In this document: positions 52,372 to 63,147 of the stretch, piece after piece
Layout of the letters: each line of letters opens with the position of its first letter
Position numbering within the stretch: position 1 is the first letter of the stretch
DNA from: Diplonema japonicum
Taxonomy: Eukaryota; Euglenozoa; Diplonemea; Diplonemida; Diplonemidae
Assembly: GCA_964019335.1 (NCBI GenBank)
Contig: OZ025740.1
Span: 334,859-398,858 of the forward strand
Length of the DNA: 64,000 bases
Reading direction: 5' to 3'
Translations under genes and position numbers: made by a program
The notes under the pieces: generated by a model
Told to the model about the DNA's origin: nothing
Databases searched by the model: none
What the model saw: the letters and a program-made list of their open reading frames with translations, nothing else

Positions 52372-53313
52372 TGAACAAGAAAAACAACATAATATTATTG
52401 ATAATGAATTGTTATTGCTAAAAAGAGTAGTGGTAGCATTGTTGGGCTTATCCTTCTACAGGTTAACCCCCCTGCTGTGCACAAACAAAAAATTTACCCG
52501 CCAGCTAGATATCAACTGAGGCAAAATACCCAACAAACAAAGCTGACTGCTGCATGATGTTCCGACACGGCACGGTAGGGGCTGGGGGATCCCAATTAGG
52601 TGTCCTGTTCCTTGCTGTTGCACTAATCTCGGTTTGCATCTAATAAGTGTCCATTGGCAGCGAGAAAATCCTCGAAGTTTTGTGTTCCTTTCCCCCTGCA
52701 CACTGAAACCTTATCGAATTTATGTTTTTATCACACTGTTCACACGCGGGATGCACCCACGGGGTGTTGTGCAATTTCCGGCAGCTTGGAGAGAGCCAAC
52801 AAGGTTTGCAGAAAACGACGGATGAGACGCCCTTTCCCCGCGGACGGGGCCAAGGGTCAGGTCGGAGGCAAGCCTGCGATAGGTTTCAGCAGTTTACTTT
52901 GAGTTATATTTTTAAAGCTGACTGCTGCATGATGTTCCGACACGGCACGGTAGGGGCTGGGGGATCCCAATTAGGTGTCCTGTTCCTTGCTGTTGCACCA
53001 TATGATCGGTTTTGCATCTAATGAGGTGACCATTGGCAGCGAGAAAATTCTTTGTGTTTTATGGCATTGCAAGGCATAATGTGCCCATATTCTTGTACTT
53101 CTTTTTTTTTTCCCCCTGAAATATCTTTTTCGAGGGGACTCAAAAAAAAAAAAATATAAAAAATACAAAAACAACCACCCACAGGCTTCCGTGTATCTGT
53201 ACTCTGTGAACAATGCTTGCAGCTGCCTGTTCCCCGTGGCTGACGAGGCGACAGCCAAGATGGTGGCCAAGGAGGTCCCATTAATGGAGAAGAAGGACGA
53301 CGAGAACCCGTAG
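49760..53313 (+). CDS. SLC35A-type nucleotide-sugar transporter, gene 1 (exons 49760-50755, 53185-53313)
   Basis: Exon 1 encodes 332 residues: a short charged N-terminus (KSPQKEDMMPPPQKEDVMP) and most of the ten-helix transporter. Family signatures are SSLTLTMRASR, LYTLQNNIQYYAASNLDPAT, FQVLYQMKLVTTAILSVILL, LKKKLSKTQWISILILTLGI, GVYLEKIVKQ, VVVKYADNIMKGFATGLAII. Such proteins exchange UDP- or CMP-sugars for the nucleotide monophosphate across the Golgi membrane. Reading straight on from VVGAAVVI would give an unrelated Gly/Lys tail. Instead a GT at 50756 joins in phase 0 to an acceptor at 53184, and exon 2 reads ASVYLYSVNNACSCLFP and stops, restoring the family's usual last helix end. Total 374 residues. 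Substrate cannot be told from sequence. Confidence 0.85.
50756..53184 (+). other. Predicted 2.4-kb intron containing repeat array
   Basis: Donor gtgtgt after ATT, acceptor cccacag before GCTTCC. The interior carries copies of the units seen at 32-36 kb (starting near 51143, 51298, 51735, 51945, 52168, 52560, 52932), a T run at 52339-52368, and the segment 52097-53038 nearly identical to 34400-35341. The first 1250 bp are identical to the intron of transporter gene 2. Confidence 0.7.
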
Positions 53314-55213
53314 GGAGATTTTTTTCATCCAAAAAAGAAAAGAAGAAGAAAAAAAAAAGAAAAGAAGAAGAAAAAAAAAAAAAAAAAAAAAAAAAACCAA
53401 ACCTTTTTTTACTTGAGTCACGGCAGCTCTTGTTCAGCTACTGCGGGCTAAACGCCGACTGTAGCACACACATCACGTTGCCCTTTTTTTTTTGTTTTTT
53501 TTTTTTTTTTTTTTGTTTTTTTTGGCGGGCCGTTGCAAACCACTTCGTTCCTATCATAGTGAATTTTTTTTCTTTTTAAATTTATATTCAGATTCTGAAT
53601 TATGAAACCCTTGAAAAGGAAATCACAGTAACAAGCAAGCGTGTTCATGAAGTGAAGCATTTGCTTCATTTTCTTTTTTAATTTTTAAACTTCATGTCGA
53701 CCTATCTGTTCAATTGGGTGAGACTTCTAGTAGGCCGGGTGATAGCGGCACTCCCTACGCACGTTGGGTTACTACAACGGCTCCAAAGGGGCTACTCCTC
53801 TAGACCGTTATTCGCCTCCCCAGAGACAACTGTACAACTATTGTGTCCTTACCAACTCGGTTGAGGCTTTATACCTAAGGTACCGAGGAGGGTGAGCGAG
53901 GGGTCGAAGGCCACACCACAGCAGAAAAGGTTCGATCAAGAGATAGGTTGAGACTCTTCAGGCGTCCTGCCACATACCGCAGGTACCCTTAAATGTCTCT
54001 TTTTTTTTTATTGGGAAAGTATTGTTGAAAAGAAATAAAAACACGGGAGGGGGAAAAAAAAAGAAATTGTAGGAAGGGTGTGTAAAAACCCTTTGAAAGA
54101 CTGTGGATTAGCCCCCCCCCCCTCCCCTCGCCTTTCTGTTTTCTCCTTGATCATGTCCCCCCCCCCCTTTTTTTTGAAGCGTCCTGCCACACACCGCAGG
54201 TACCCTTTTTCCCACCTTCCTTCTTCTTGTTCGCCTTCGTGTAGTTTTATCTTTTTTTTAAAGGGTGGTCCTCAAGTGGGATTAGCCCTTACACATAGCT
54301 TGTTAAAAAAAAAGGTGGGTGGGGCTTCTCTTTTTCTATAGTGGAAGCTCCCGCAGAGGGCATCTCGCTTGCGCTGGCGAAGGTCCCACACACCAGCACA
54401 CGTATTTAGTTCATTTAAGATATTGATTCAGTTCAAAGCAAGGTAAATTTTGCTAAAATGAGGTACGAAAAAGGAATGCAACTAACAACCCCACAAACCT
54501 GTGATTGGTAAAAACTTAAACTGAGATTTTCCGCACTTTTTTCCCTTTTCTTTTTTTTTGAAACATCCCTTTTTCCACCCCCTGTCTGATTTTTTAAAAA
54601 AAAAAAGATACTGATCTGCTTTTTTTTTTCTCTCTCTCTTTTTTCTTCTTTTTCTTACTTTCTTGTCACCATTGCCCCCTCCCCATGTGGAGTGCACCTT
54701 GGAGACCCAGGGTGAGTGGCAAAAAAAGGTAAAGGGGAAGGGGGATGGGATGGGTTCTTTTTCGTTTTTTTTCCCCCTGGGCCCCTTCAGGGCTATGCTG
54801 TTTTTAAATCCTTTTTTTCTTCTTTTGATATCAGAGAGCCCGCGGGGTGCGTGTTTTATTTTTATATTTTCTTTCTTTAAGTGAGGATTAATTAAAGTAC
54901 AACAAAATATTACTTAACCCTTGAAAACCAGAAGTGGCTGGATATGTAAAAAAGAAAAAGAAAAAGAATAGCAATTCACATATATAATTGGGAAAAAAAA
55001 AAAAGTTAATATATTCAGCTCTGGTCTTTTATGGGTTAAGTTTGATTTCTAGTAAACAATCTGAACAGCAAGAAGACAGAAGACAGAAGACGGTCAAACG
55101 ACCAGTGCGTGCCCCCTGTCCCCCTCCTTTTTGTGTGCATTCTTTTTTTGCTGCATTCGAAGCTATTCTTATCAACATCTACACGAACAGGGCAATAGGG
55201 TGCTGAGTATTAG
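53314..55213. other. Spacer between transporter genes
   Basis: No gene recognised. Contains a purine-rich tract at 53331-53397, and a G/C-richer block at 53690-53990 of unknown nature ending gtcctgccacataccgcagg, a phrase also at 54181 and (diverged) at 35375. A/T and C runs elsewhere. The last 60 bp lead into the second transporter. Confidence 0.5.
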
Positions 55214-58200
55214 ATGAGGTCCCCCTCCCCAGACAAACCGCAAGAGTCGCAGCAGGAGGAGAAAGAGGAGAAGCATGATGCACGTGCCTCGCCTACACCC
55301 ACGACGATTCAGCAGGCATCGTCCGGAGTGGCTGGGATCTCGTTGCTCGGGTGGGTGAGCTTGGGGTGCCTGGTGTTTCAGAACAGTTCTCTGACGCTGA
55401 CGATGCGGGCGTCGCGCCTGTCGTCGTCCGGGGAGGACAAGATGTACCTGGCAACGTCTGCGGTGGTGATCGGGGAGGCGATCAAGGTGATGGCGTCTAC
55501 GTGCCTGCTGGTGATGGAGACAGGGAGCGTGGAGGGGGCGTGGGCGGCCATTTACGAGGACATCCTGTCGTCTCCAATGTCGAACATGCAGCTTCTCATC
55601 CCCGCAGGGTTGTACACCTTACAGAACAACATCCAGTACTATGCCGCGTCGAACCTCGACCCCGCGACCTTCCAAGTTCTGTACCAAATGAAGCTGGTGA
55701 CGACGGCGATCTTGTCGGTGATACTGCTGAAGAAGAAGCTGTCGAAGACGCAGTGGATCAGCATCTTGATTCTCACCCTCGGGATCGCACTGGTGCAGAC
55801 CTCGCAGGGGAGCGAACCGTCGCAGAACGAGAACCAGTTCATGGGGTTCGTCGCTGTCTTCATCGCGTGCTGCACGTCAGCGTGCGCAGGGGTGTACCTC
55901 GAGAAGATCGTGAAGCAGACGAAGGCTTCTGTGTGGATCCGGAACATCCAGCTGGCATCCTTCGGGTTGGTGGTGGGGCTCTTCGGTTCCTACGCGAAGG
56001 ACAGGGAGGCCATCATGATGCACGGCTTCCTGCAGGGTTTCGAGCCCATCGTCTGGGTCGTCATCTTCCTCGCCTCCTTCGGCGGCATCCTCATCGCCGT
56101 CGTTGTCAAGTACGCTGACAACATCATGAAGGGCTTCGCCACAGGCCTCGCCATCATCATCTCAGCCCTCGCCTCCGTCGTCCTCTTCAACTTCGTCATC
56201 ACGGCACAGTACGTCGTGGGGGCTGCGGTCGTTATTGTGTGTGGGGAGGGGAAGGGAGGGGAAAAAGAAGGGGGAAAGGGGGGAAAATACCACCAAAGAA
56301 TAAGCCAACAAAACAAAACTCGATAAAATTCCAAGCCGAATAAAACAAACAAACAAACACACGACTCTATCTGAGAATGCAGGTGGGGGGGAGGGAAAGG
56401 CATAATAATGAAGAAGAAAGAAATTTGAAGAAAAGGGAGGGAGAAAAATATAAGGATAAAAAACACCAACAAACAAACCTTTTTGAGAAAACTGTCCAAG
56501 CTACCAACATAAGCCATGACAGGCTCCTCTGTCTCTGGATACGTAGGTTACAGCCATAAGGATAGCTTTCTTTTGGAACACTAAACAAAACGTTAATTTA
56601 TATAAAAGTTGATCAAACTGCATGATGCCCCGACACGGCATGGCAGGGGTCCTGTTCCCTGCTGTTGCACCAATGTCAATATAGCATCTACATAGTGTTC
56701 AGTTGTTCCTTGGTTTTCGTTTTTGCATTGCAACGCTACCTTTTTTTTTTATTTATTTTAAAGCTCCAAACGTATGATGTTCCGTCACAGCATGGCAGGG
56801 GCTGGGGGATGCCATTAGGTATCCTGTTCCTTGCTGTTGCACCATGTCGGATGCATCTATGATGAGGTGATGAGGCAGCGAGATGTCCTTTTTGTTTTTA
56901 TGGCATTACAAGCATGGTAAAGGTCTTATAAATAGTGTCCATTTCAATAGTGTACATGACAGCTAGAATTCTGCTGTTCCTTGGTTTTGGTTTTATTTTT
57001 TTTCAAGCTGTTGCCACTTGTTGTGGCGTTGCAAGCATGGCAAATGGCTTGGGCTCCCCGTGTCTGGGGTCCCTTCACCCTTGCTGTGTGGTAGGATGCA
57101 GCCACGGCACCTCCAAGAACCAGCCAGCTAGATATCAACTGAGGCAAAAGCATGCTTTCCTCTCCCTCCGGTTTACTTTCAGTTATAATACCCAACAAAA
57201 GCTGACTGCTGCATGATGTTCCGGACACGGCACGGTAGGGGCTGGGGGATCCCAATTAGGTGTCCTGTTCCTTGCTGTTGCACCATATGGTCGGTTTTGC
57301 ATCTAATGAGGTGACCATTGGCAGCGAGAATTCTGTTTTTATTTCTCTCCGGTGAACTGCTTCCTAAAAGGAAGTTCTATTTTTTCTCTCGTTCTATTTT
57401 AAAAAGCTGACAGCTGCATGGTGCTCCGACACGGCACGGTAGGGGCTGAGGGATCCCAATTAGGTGTCCTGTTCCTTGCTGTTGCATCAATGTCGGTTGC
57501 ATCTCATTTGGTGTCCAATTAGCAGCGAGATTGCGTTTTATTTTTTATGTTTCTTTTCTCCCCCCCCCCCCCCCTCTTTTTTGTAAGAACACTTATTCTC
57601 TCAATCGAAAAGAAGCACTGGCAATGTCTCCATATTCTTGGCTGGGGGAGGAGGATGTAGCAATGTTCTTTCACCATCCTTAGTAACAGCGGGTAGTTTG
57701 GTGTTCCTTGGTTTTTTATTTCTTGAGCCCGTGTAGCTTACCACCAGTCAATAAATCCCCACCGAGGCAAAGGAATCAATGGTACATACCATGCCACGTG
57801 GCGTAGACTGCAGCTCGTTTTTGTAAAGTGGCCCTTACTTATTGTAAAACCCTTTGGTTTAAAAGTCTAAAGTAATTTTTTTATTCATATTACAAAGCGA
57901 ACTGCTGCTGCATGATGTTCAATCAGTTTACTTTGAGTTATATTTTTAAAGCTGACTGCTGCATGATGTTCCGACACGGCACGGTAGGGGCTGGGGGATC
58001 CCACTTAGGTGTCCTGTTCCTTGCTGTTGCACCATATGGTCGGTTTTGCATCTAATGAGGTGACCATTGGCAGCGAGAAAATTCTTTTTGCTTTAAGGCA
58101 TTGCAAGGCATAACATGTCCATATTCTTGTACTTCTTCTTTTTTTTCTGAAATATCTTTTTCGAGGGGACTCAAATAAAAAAAAAAAATACAAAAACAAC

Positions 58201-58338
58201 CACCCACAGGCTTCCGTGTATCTGTACTCTGTGAACAATGCTTGCAGCTGCCTGTTCCCCGTGGCTGACGAGGCGACAGCCAAGATGGTGGCCAAGGAGG
58301 TCCCATTAATGGAGAAGAAGGACGACGAGAACCCGTAG
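55214..58338 (+). CDS. SLC35A-type nucleotide-sugar transporter, gene 2 (exons 55214-56236, 58210-58338)
   Basis: From Ser-Gly-Val-Ala-Gly onward the 383-residue protein is identical to gene 1, including exon 2. Only the cytosolic N-terminus differs (RSPSPDKPQESQQEEKEEKH ... and a Thr/Ala-rich stretch, 36 residues instead of 27). Nucleotides 55321-57486 appear identical to 49840-52005 across coding sequence and intron. 5' flanks, the later intron and 3' flanks are different. The distinct N-termini could direct different trafficking, or reflect a gene conversion limited to the core. The start is the ATG at 55214, just after an in-frame stop. Confidence 0.84.
56237..58209 (+). other. Predicted 2.0-kb intron of transporter gene 2
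   Basis: Same donor as gene 1, acceptor cccacag at 58209. Identical to the gene 1 intron to 57486. It then has unique sequence (C run near 57561-57574; about 57580-57900), and a final part from about 57925 similar but not identical to 52900-53184. Confidence 0.7.
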
Positions 58339-58536
58339 AAGGGAAAAGGGACGATGTGGAATACTTTTTTTTTTTTTTTTTTTTTTTTTTTACATTCATT
58401 CAATTATCGACATGACAAAGCTTCAAATTTAAGAAATGGGGTCAGTTTCCTCTGCCTTTTACTTGTATTAAACAACACCGGTCGCGTTGTCGGTACTAAA
58501 GGCTATTCATTGGCAGCGCAGTTTGATTTTATACCG

Positions 58537-58574
<38 letters not shown>

Positions 58575-58900
58575 GAATCGGATCCGTGAGCCGTTAGTGC
58601 GCACAAATAGTCTCTTTTTCGCTTTTTTTTTTCTTACGGTTTTCTCCCCCCCCCCCCTTTTTTTAATGAGGTTTTACTTTCCCATCCATTGTCATTTTTA
58701 CCCCTTTCCCCCCCCGCCTTTATTTCTTTTCCCGGTTCTTTTTTTTTGTTTCACGCTTCCCCGACATGATAGGATACAGGGGACCAGTGTTTGGATATTT
58801 TTCAATAAATTAAAGGCGAGGCAAAAGGGATCAGCAGCCCATGTGATTTTTCATTTACCCTATAGTTAAAATGCAAAAATCTAAATTATCCCTCTCGCAT

Positions 58901-58933
<33 letters not shown>

Positions 58934-60195
58934 AAATCCAAATTGAGGGACTTTTTAGCTTTAATCACTCTCGTTAGCTTGAATAGAAGGAGAAAGAAAG
59001 AAAAATACGGAATTCTTTTTTTTATTACAGATTTGGCATTGTGGTGTAACGATATGTGTAGTGGGCTTTCATAAAAAACCGAGAATCTGTAAGTTCACTC
59101 AGGTTTCTCCCCCCCCCCCCTTTTTTTTTCTAACCCACCACGGGTTTGCACATTTCGATACACAGCCAGGACCGATGAAAAAAAAAAGAAAGAAGAAACC
59201 CCCCCCCCCCCCCCCCCCACCCTTCCCCAGAGTGATCTTTATCTTTTCTTTTCCCCTCCCCCTCAACCTCCTTTCAAAAAAAAAAGAAAAAAAATAGTGT
59301 GTTTTCTCCTCTTCCCACAGAGAAGTGCATGCTGTGTCATCCTAAGAAAAAGTACCGTATGCCTGCACATAAAGGGCCTGAAGAGGACTTTCCACCCCCC
59401 CCCCCCCCCCCTTTCCGTTTTTTGAACATAAACCCTTAGCCCTTTCGACATTTGTAGCGAACAAGCCTTTCGAAGAAATTTGGTCCCTAAAAAAAAGGGG
59501 GGGGGGGGGGGGGAGTTGTTTTGTTCTGGTCGGCCAGTTGCAAAACTGCGGTTTTCGGCTGTTTTTTTTTTAAAGGTAGTGGGGATAACATGTGTTGTTC
59601 GCTGTTGACCTCCTCGTCGGTCATCACTGTAGCACCCGAGTGGGAGAATGTATTGCAGATGCTCAGGGTGACGAACAGGCAGCAAACTGCGAGCGCAGAA
59701 TCTTGGTTACCCGGGACCCTGGCTAGGGTTGAGTTGCACACCGCACGCATTAAGGACACGGAACGCAGAAGAAGCTACAGCTTGGTCGAAATGCGCCCCC
59801 TGTAATCAAGTAGACTGCGCCTGCGGTTGCTTGTACGCCAGGCGGTTTATAAGCAACCAAAGTCATTCTTCTTCTTTTTTTGTTGTTCCAAACAATGTCG
59901 AAAGGGGCCTTTGTAAAAGCAGCAGGGACAGGCGGGGAGCTCATCAAAGAAAAATCTGGTTTTTTTTTTAAATTTTATTGAATAAATCTTTTTTGCAAAG
60001 ATAGGACAAGGGGGGGGGGGGGGGGGGGGGGGGGGAAGAACCTCTCTTTCCAGACTATTTTTGTTTCCATAACTTCTCTTCCCCCCCTTTTTTTCTTTCT
60101 GCTCTCCACCACATTTCCCCCTTTCTTTTACCCCCCTCCCCCTCCCCTCCCCCCCAGCGCATAATAAACGTTCTTAACAAGGGAGAAGAAAAGAA
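58339..60195. other. Spacer, low-complexity rich
   Basis: No gene recognised. Long T, A, C and G runs (for example T at 58540-58573, C at 59200-59218 and 59393-59411, G at 60010-60035). The dispersed repeat at 59588-59820 is listed separately. It ends with a pyrimidine tract and cag (ccctcccctcccccccag) 41 nt before the hydrolase ATG. Confidence 0.5.
59588..59820 (+). repeat. Dispersed repeat, partner at 63490-63735
   Basis: Both copies read tgttgacctcctcgtcggtc, gatgctcagggtgacgaaca, gcagaatcttggttacccgg and cttgtaatcaagtag or close variants. Reverse-orientation fragments lie at 9660-10310, where part has become a minisatellite. Confidence 0.75.
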
Positions 60196-60915
60196 ATGAC
60201 TAAATACAACCACCCAACCACAGATGAAGTCACCCTCGCAGTCTATGAAGAAAAAGGCAGCAAAGGAACGGTAGCAGTGTGTCATGGGTTAGGGGTGCCT
60301 AAGGCGAGCGAGAAGGACTCCCTCAACGACGATTGGACCCGCATGGTGAGAGAGGCCTGTGTGAATGGCAGCTGGGGGTACAGGGCCATGGACGCAAGGG
60401 GGCACGGGTCCTCTGGGTGGGGTGGGAGCGGTGCCTGGAGTATTCTTGGAAAAGACATGATTGACATTACGAAAGATACCCCTCGCCCTAGGGTCGCTGC
60501 TGGGCAGAGCATGGGTGCAGCAGCATCACTTGAGGCAGCAATTTTCGACCCCACAGCCTTTCAAGCTCTGATCCTTCTCCGCCCACCTACCTTCTATTCC
60601 TCTCGTCACGTTGCTCAGAAAGTCCACAAAACAGTGCTAGGCACTCTCGCTGGCGACTCCAGAGACCGCGAGGTCCTCCTCTCTGCTTCGAAAACCGACC
60701 TTTCTTTTCCTGCTGAGCGCCTTGCTTCCATAGCTGTGCCCGTCCTGATCCTTGCAACTGAGGGGGATGACATCCACCCCTTGTCGTCAGCGGAGATGTT
60801 GAAGGCAATGATCGCATCGTCGCAGCTTGCAGTGGCAAAGACGCAAGACGAGGCTTTTGAGACGTGGCCGAAGATCATTGAGACCTTCATGGCGGCGGTA
60901 CCCCAGAGACCTTGA
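60196..60915 (+). CDS. Alpha/beta-hydrolase fold protein
   Basis: The 239-residue product lacks a signal peptide. TVAVCHGLGVP is the oxyanion-hole HG motif, YRAMDARGHGSSG is the typical strand after it, and AAGQSMGAAASLEAA holds the nucleophile elbow GxSxG (G-Q-S-M-G). VLILATEGDDIHPLSSAEM supplies the likely catalytic Asp. The expected C-terminal catalytic His is not seen at the usual place (KTQDEAFETWPKIIE). The only nearby His follows the Asp directly, so activity is uncertain. Possible substrates cannot be inferred. The start ATG follows the leader aagggagaagaaaagaa, 41 nt after a strong pyrimidine-cag site. Confidence 0.82.
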   Translation: MTKYNHPTTDEVTLAVYEEKGSKGTVAVCHGLGVPKASEKDSLNDDWTRMVREACVNGSWGYRAMDARGHGSSGWGGSGAWSILGKDMIDITKDTPRPRVAAGQSMGAAASLEAAIFDPTAFQALILLRPPTFYSSRHVAQKVHKTVLGTLAGDSRDREVLLSASKTDLSFPAERLASIAVPVLILATEGDDIHPLSSAEMLKAMIASSQLAVAKTQDEAFETWPKIIETFMAAVPQRP

Positions 60916-61480
60916 GAGGGTGGGGGGGGGGGGGGGAGAGAAAAAATACGTTTATAGAGTGCAGACATGTGTGGCAAAGGGCAACAGGGGCGCTTTGCGG
61001 AGGACGGAAGACAGAATACATTCCCGAGGAATCTGGGTGCACCAGCGATGCATGGCTATGACAAGAGACCTTGTTCGCAGCAGATGACTGACAGGCAAAT
61101 TCCGACGGCCGGCACCAAGGGTGCAGATGGTGACAGGCACGTGAAGCACCGCAAAAATAGGAGTTTTTTTCTCTTTTTTTTTCAAAGCGAGCGAAAGAAA
61201 GTTCATTGGGCGTGAACATGTTTACTCTCCTCAATTATACTTCATTCAGTATCCGTCTTTATCACCACTGCCTCTTGTCTTCACCCATCTGCGCACACCC
61301 TAACAAAGCTCTGGCCTACAAATCGGCTCACCCTGCTGTGTCTTGAGAATCACTCCACAGGGTCTCTTCCCATTCGACTAGTGGAATAAAAAATTGGGAG
61401 CGGAAAGGGGTGTAATAAAAAAAAAAGAAAATACAGGGAGGCGTGAGAGAAGGGGGGGAAAAAAAAAGAAAGAAACCAAA
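60916..61480. other. Spacer between hydrolase and type II protein genes
   Basis: A G run near 60923-60935. The stretch 60960-61150 is less A/T-rich but has no recognised identity. It ends in an A/G-rich leader. Confidence 0.45.
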
Positions 61481-62227
61481 ATGAATAAAATAGTAAAAAC
61501 CTCTATCTTCGTGGCTGTTGTGATGCAGTGCGCGTGGTTCCTTAAGAGGTACGACTGTGCGAATGGGGGCTCCATCATCCCGAGTTCTTTGCGGAAGCCT
61601 AAAACGTCGATGTTGCCCGCGGCAGTGGGGCTGGCACCTACGATACCAGTCGCGGTGGTGGAGGAGCCTGTTGTTATGGATGGAAACCAGGCATCGCCAC
61701 AACCACCTGCACTACCTGTTGCGCCCATAACCCCCGTAGTGAAGGTTCCTATTGCTGTAGAGAAGGTGCTGTTCTTTGACCCCGTATCAGGCAACGATGT
61801 TACTGGTAACGGAAGCCTCGCGAATCCTTACAAGAGGCTTATCGTGCACGGGAGGGGCGAGGTCTCACTGATGGGCGGCAAGCACGTTCTAAGCACGCCT
61901 TTCCTCTACCCCTTGACCATCGGGAAGGAGGTGCTTGACCTTGCCACCCTTGTGCTCGTTGATGCACACACCGACTGGCAAACCGTCAGGACTGACCGTA
62001 GCAAACAGCTGTGCTACTCCATGTCGCGTGGGGACGACATTGCAGGGCAGGGCAGCTGGAAGTCTCCGTTTAAAACTTTGAAGAACCTCTCTGGTTTTGT
62101 GACAATCATCGATGGCGACTACACCATACACCAGCACGAGATCCGGGAGGGCTTTGCTCTCCGGCTGGTGATTGGTGCCAGGGTGACCATTCCCCTACCT
62201 GATCATCTGAAGACGCAGGGAAGGTAG
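61481..62227 (+). CDS. Type II membrane or secreted protein with repeated beta-helix-like motif
   Basis: The 248-residue product starts at an ATG after a purine-rich leader. A hydrophobic segment (about 7-21, TSIFVAVVMQCAWFLK) suggests a signal anchor, followed by a Pro/Val-rich linker to about 95. FFDPVSGNDVTGNGSLANPY (about 98-117) matches the opening motif of DUF1565 and pectate-lyase-type beta-helix proteins (VDPxxGxDxxxGSxxxPFkT). A second copy, SMSRGDDIAGQGSWKSPFKT, follows at about 183-202. Each is followed by short strand-like repeats. The full beta-helix is absent, so it may be a truncated or minimal member. No catalytic residues can be assigned. Confidence 0.72.
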   Translation: MNKIVKTSIFVAVVMQCAWFLKRYDCANGGSIIPSSLRKPKTSMLPAAVGLAPTIPVAVVEEPVVMDGNQASPQPPALPVAPITPVVKVPIAVEKVLFFDPVSGNDVTGNGSLANPYKRLIVHGRGEVSLMGGKHVLSTPFLYPLTIGKEVLDLATLVLVDAHTDWQTVRTDRSKQLCYSMSRGDDIAGQGSWKSPFKTLKNLSGFVTIIDGDYTIHQHEIREGFALRLVIGARVTIPLPDHLKTQGR

Positions 62228-62675
62228 GAGTCAGAAAAAAATATTTAAAAAGATATAGAGCGGAAGAAAAAATATAATAATGAGGGAAGAAAAAATAGAT
62301 TTTGGGGAAAAAAAGGGGGGGGGTTTTTATTTTTTTTTGTTTTCGGTGGTAAATGTTTCGTTTCACCCTGAGTACGTGAAGATTTTCAGGAACGGAAAAA
62401 AAAAAAGAATGGATTATAAAAAAAAAAAGTGTGTCGCAATCATTGATTTATTGATATGATCATTTATTTATCTGGCCCCTACCCCCCACCTTACCCGTTT
62501 CCCCCGTTCCCCCACCTTTCAGTTTCGTTTATGTAGAAAGGAAAGGGCACAGTTGTTGACTGTGTTTCCCAGACAATGCCATCTGAAGGATGTTAAAATC
62601 TTTTTTTGATTGCATTTAAAGTTTTTTAAAAAAGCTTCAAAACCGCGTTTGGTGGTCTGGTTTCTTGGAGTAAAA

Positions 62676-62729
<54 letters not shown>

Positions 62730-63147
62730 ACTAAAATAGCACTTTGCTTCGGTTAGGTACTGCCATTTTTCTTTCTTTTTTTTCTTCTTCTTTTTTTTCC
62801 CCGCATATTTTCTTAGAAACATCGGGTTTTGGAGGTTTTCGGAGAACACTGTGAAAAGTAACAGGTCATATCCAAAATGTTTATAACACAAAATATCACA
62901 GTATCCAGGGTTAGCCGACCTCCCACGGTAGTTCCTTTCAATTGGGTTTTTTTGGCGTCAAACAGGAGAGCACACCATGCTTATGACCCTGAAATTCGTC
63001 TCCTGGACCCCCCAGATACACAAAGCGACCCGGGCGTCAATGGATAAAAACTTGAAATCTGCACGGGAAGTGCATGGCCCGGTTAACCATGGATACTAAT
63101 GATAAAAGAGTAACTGTAAAACAAACAAATTACTAAAAACTAAAAAA

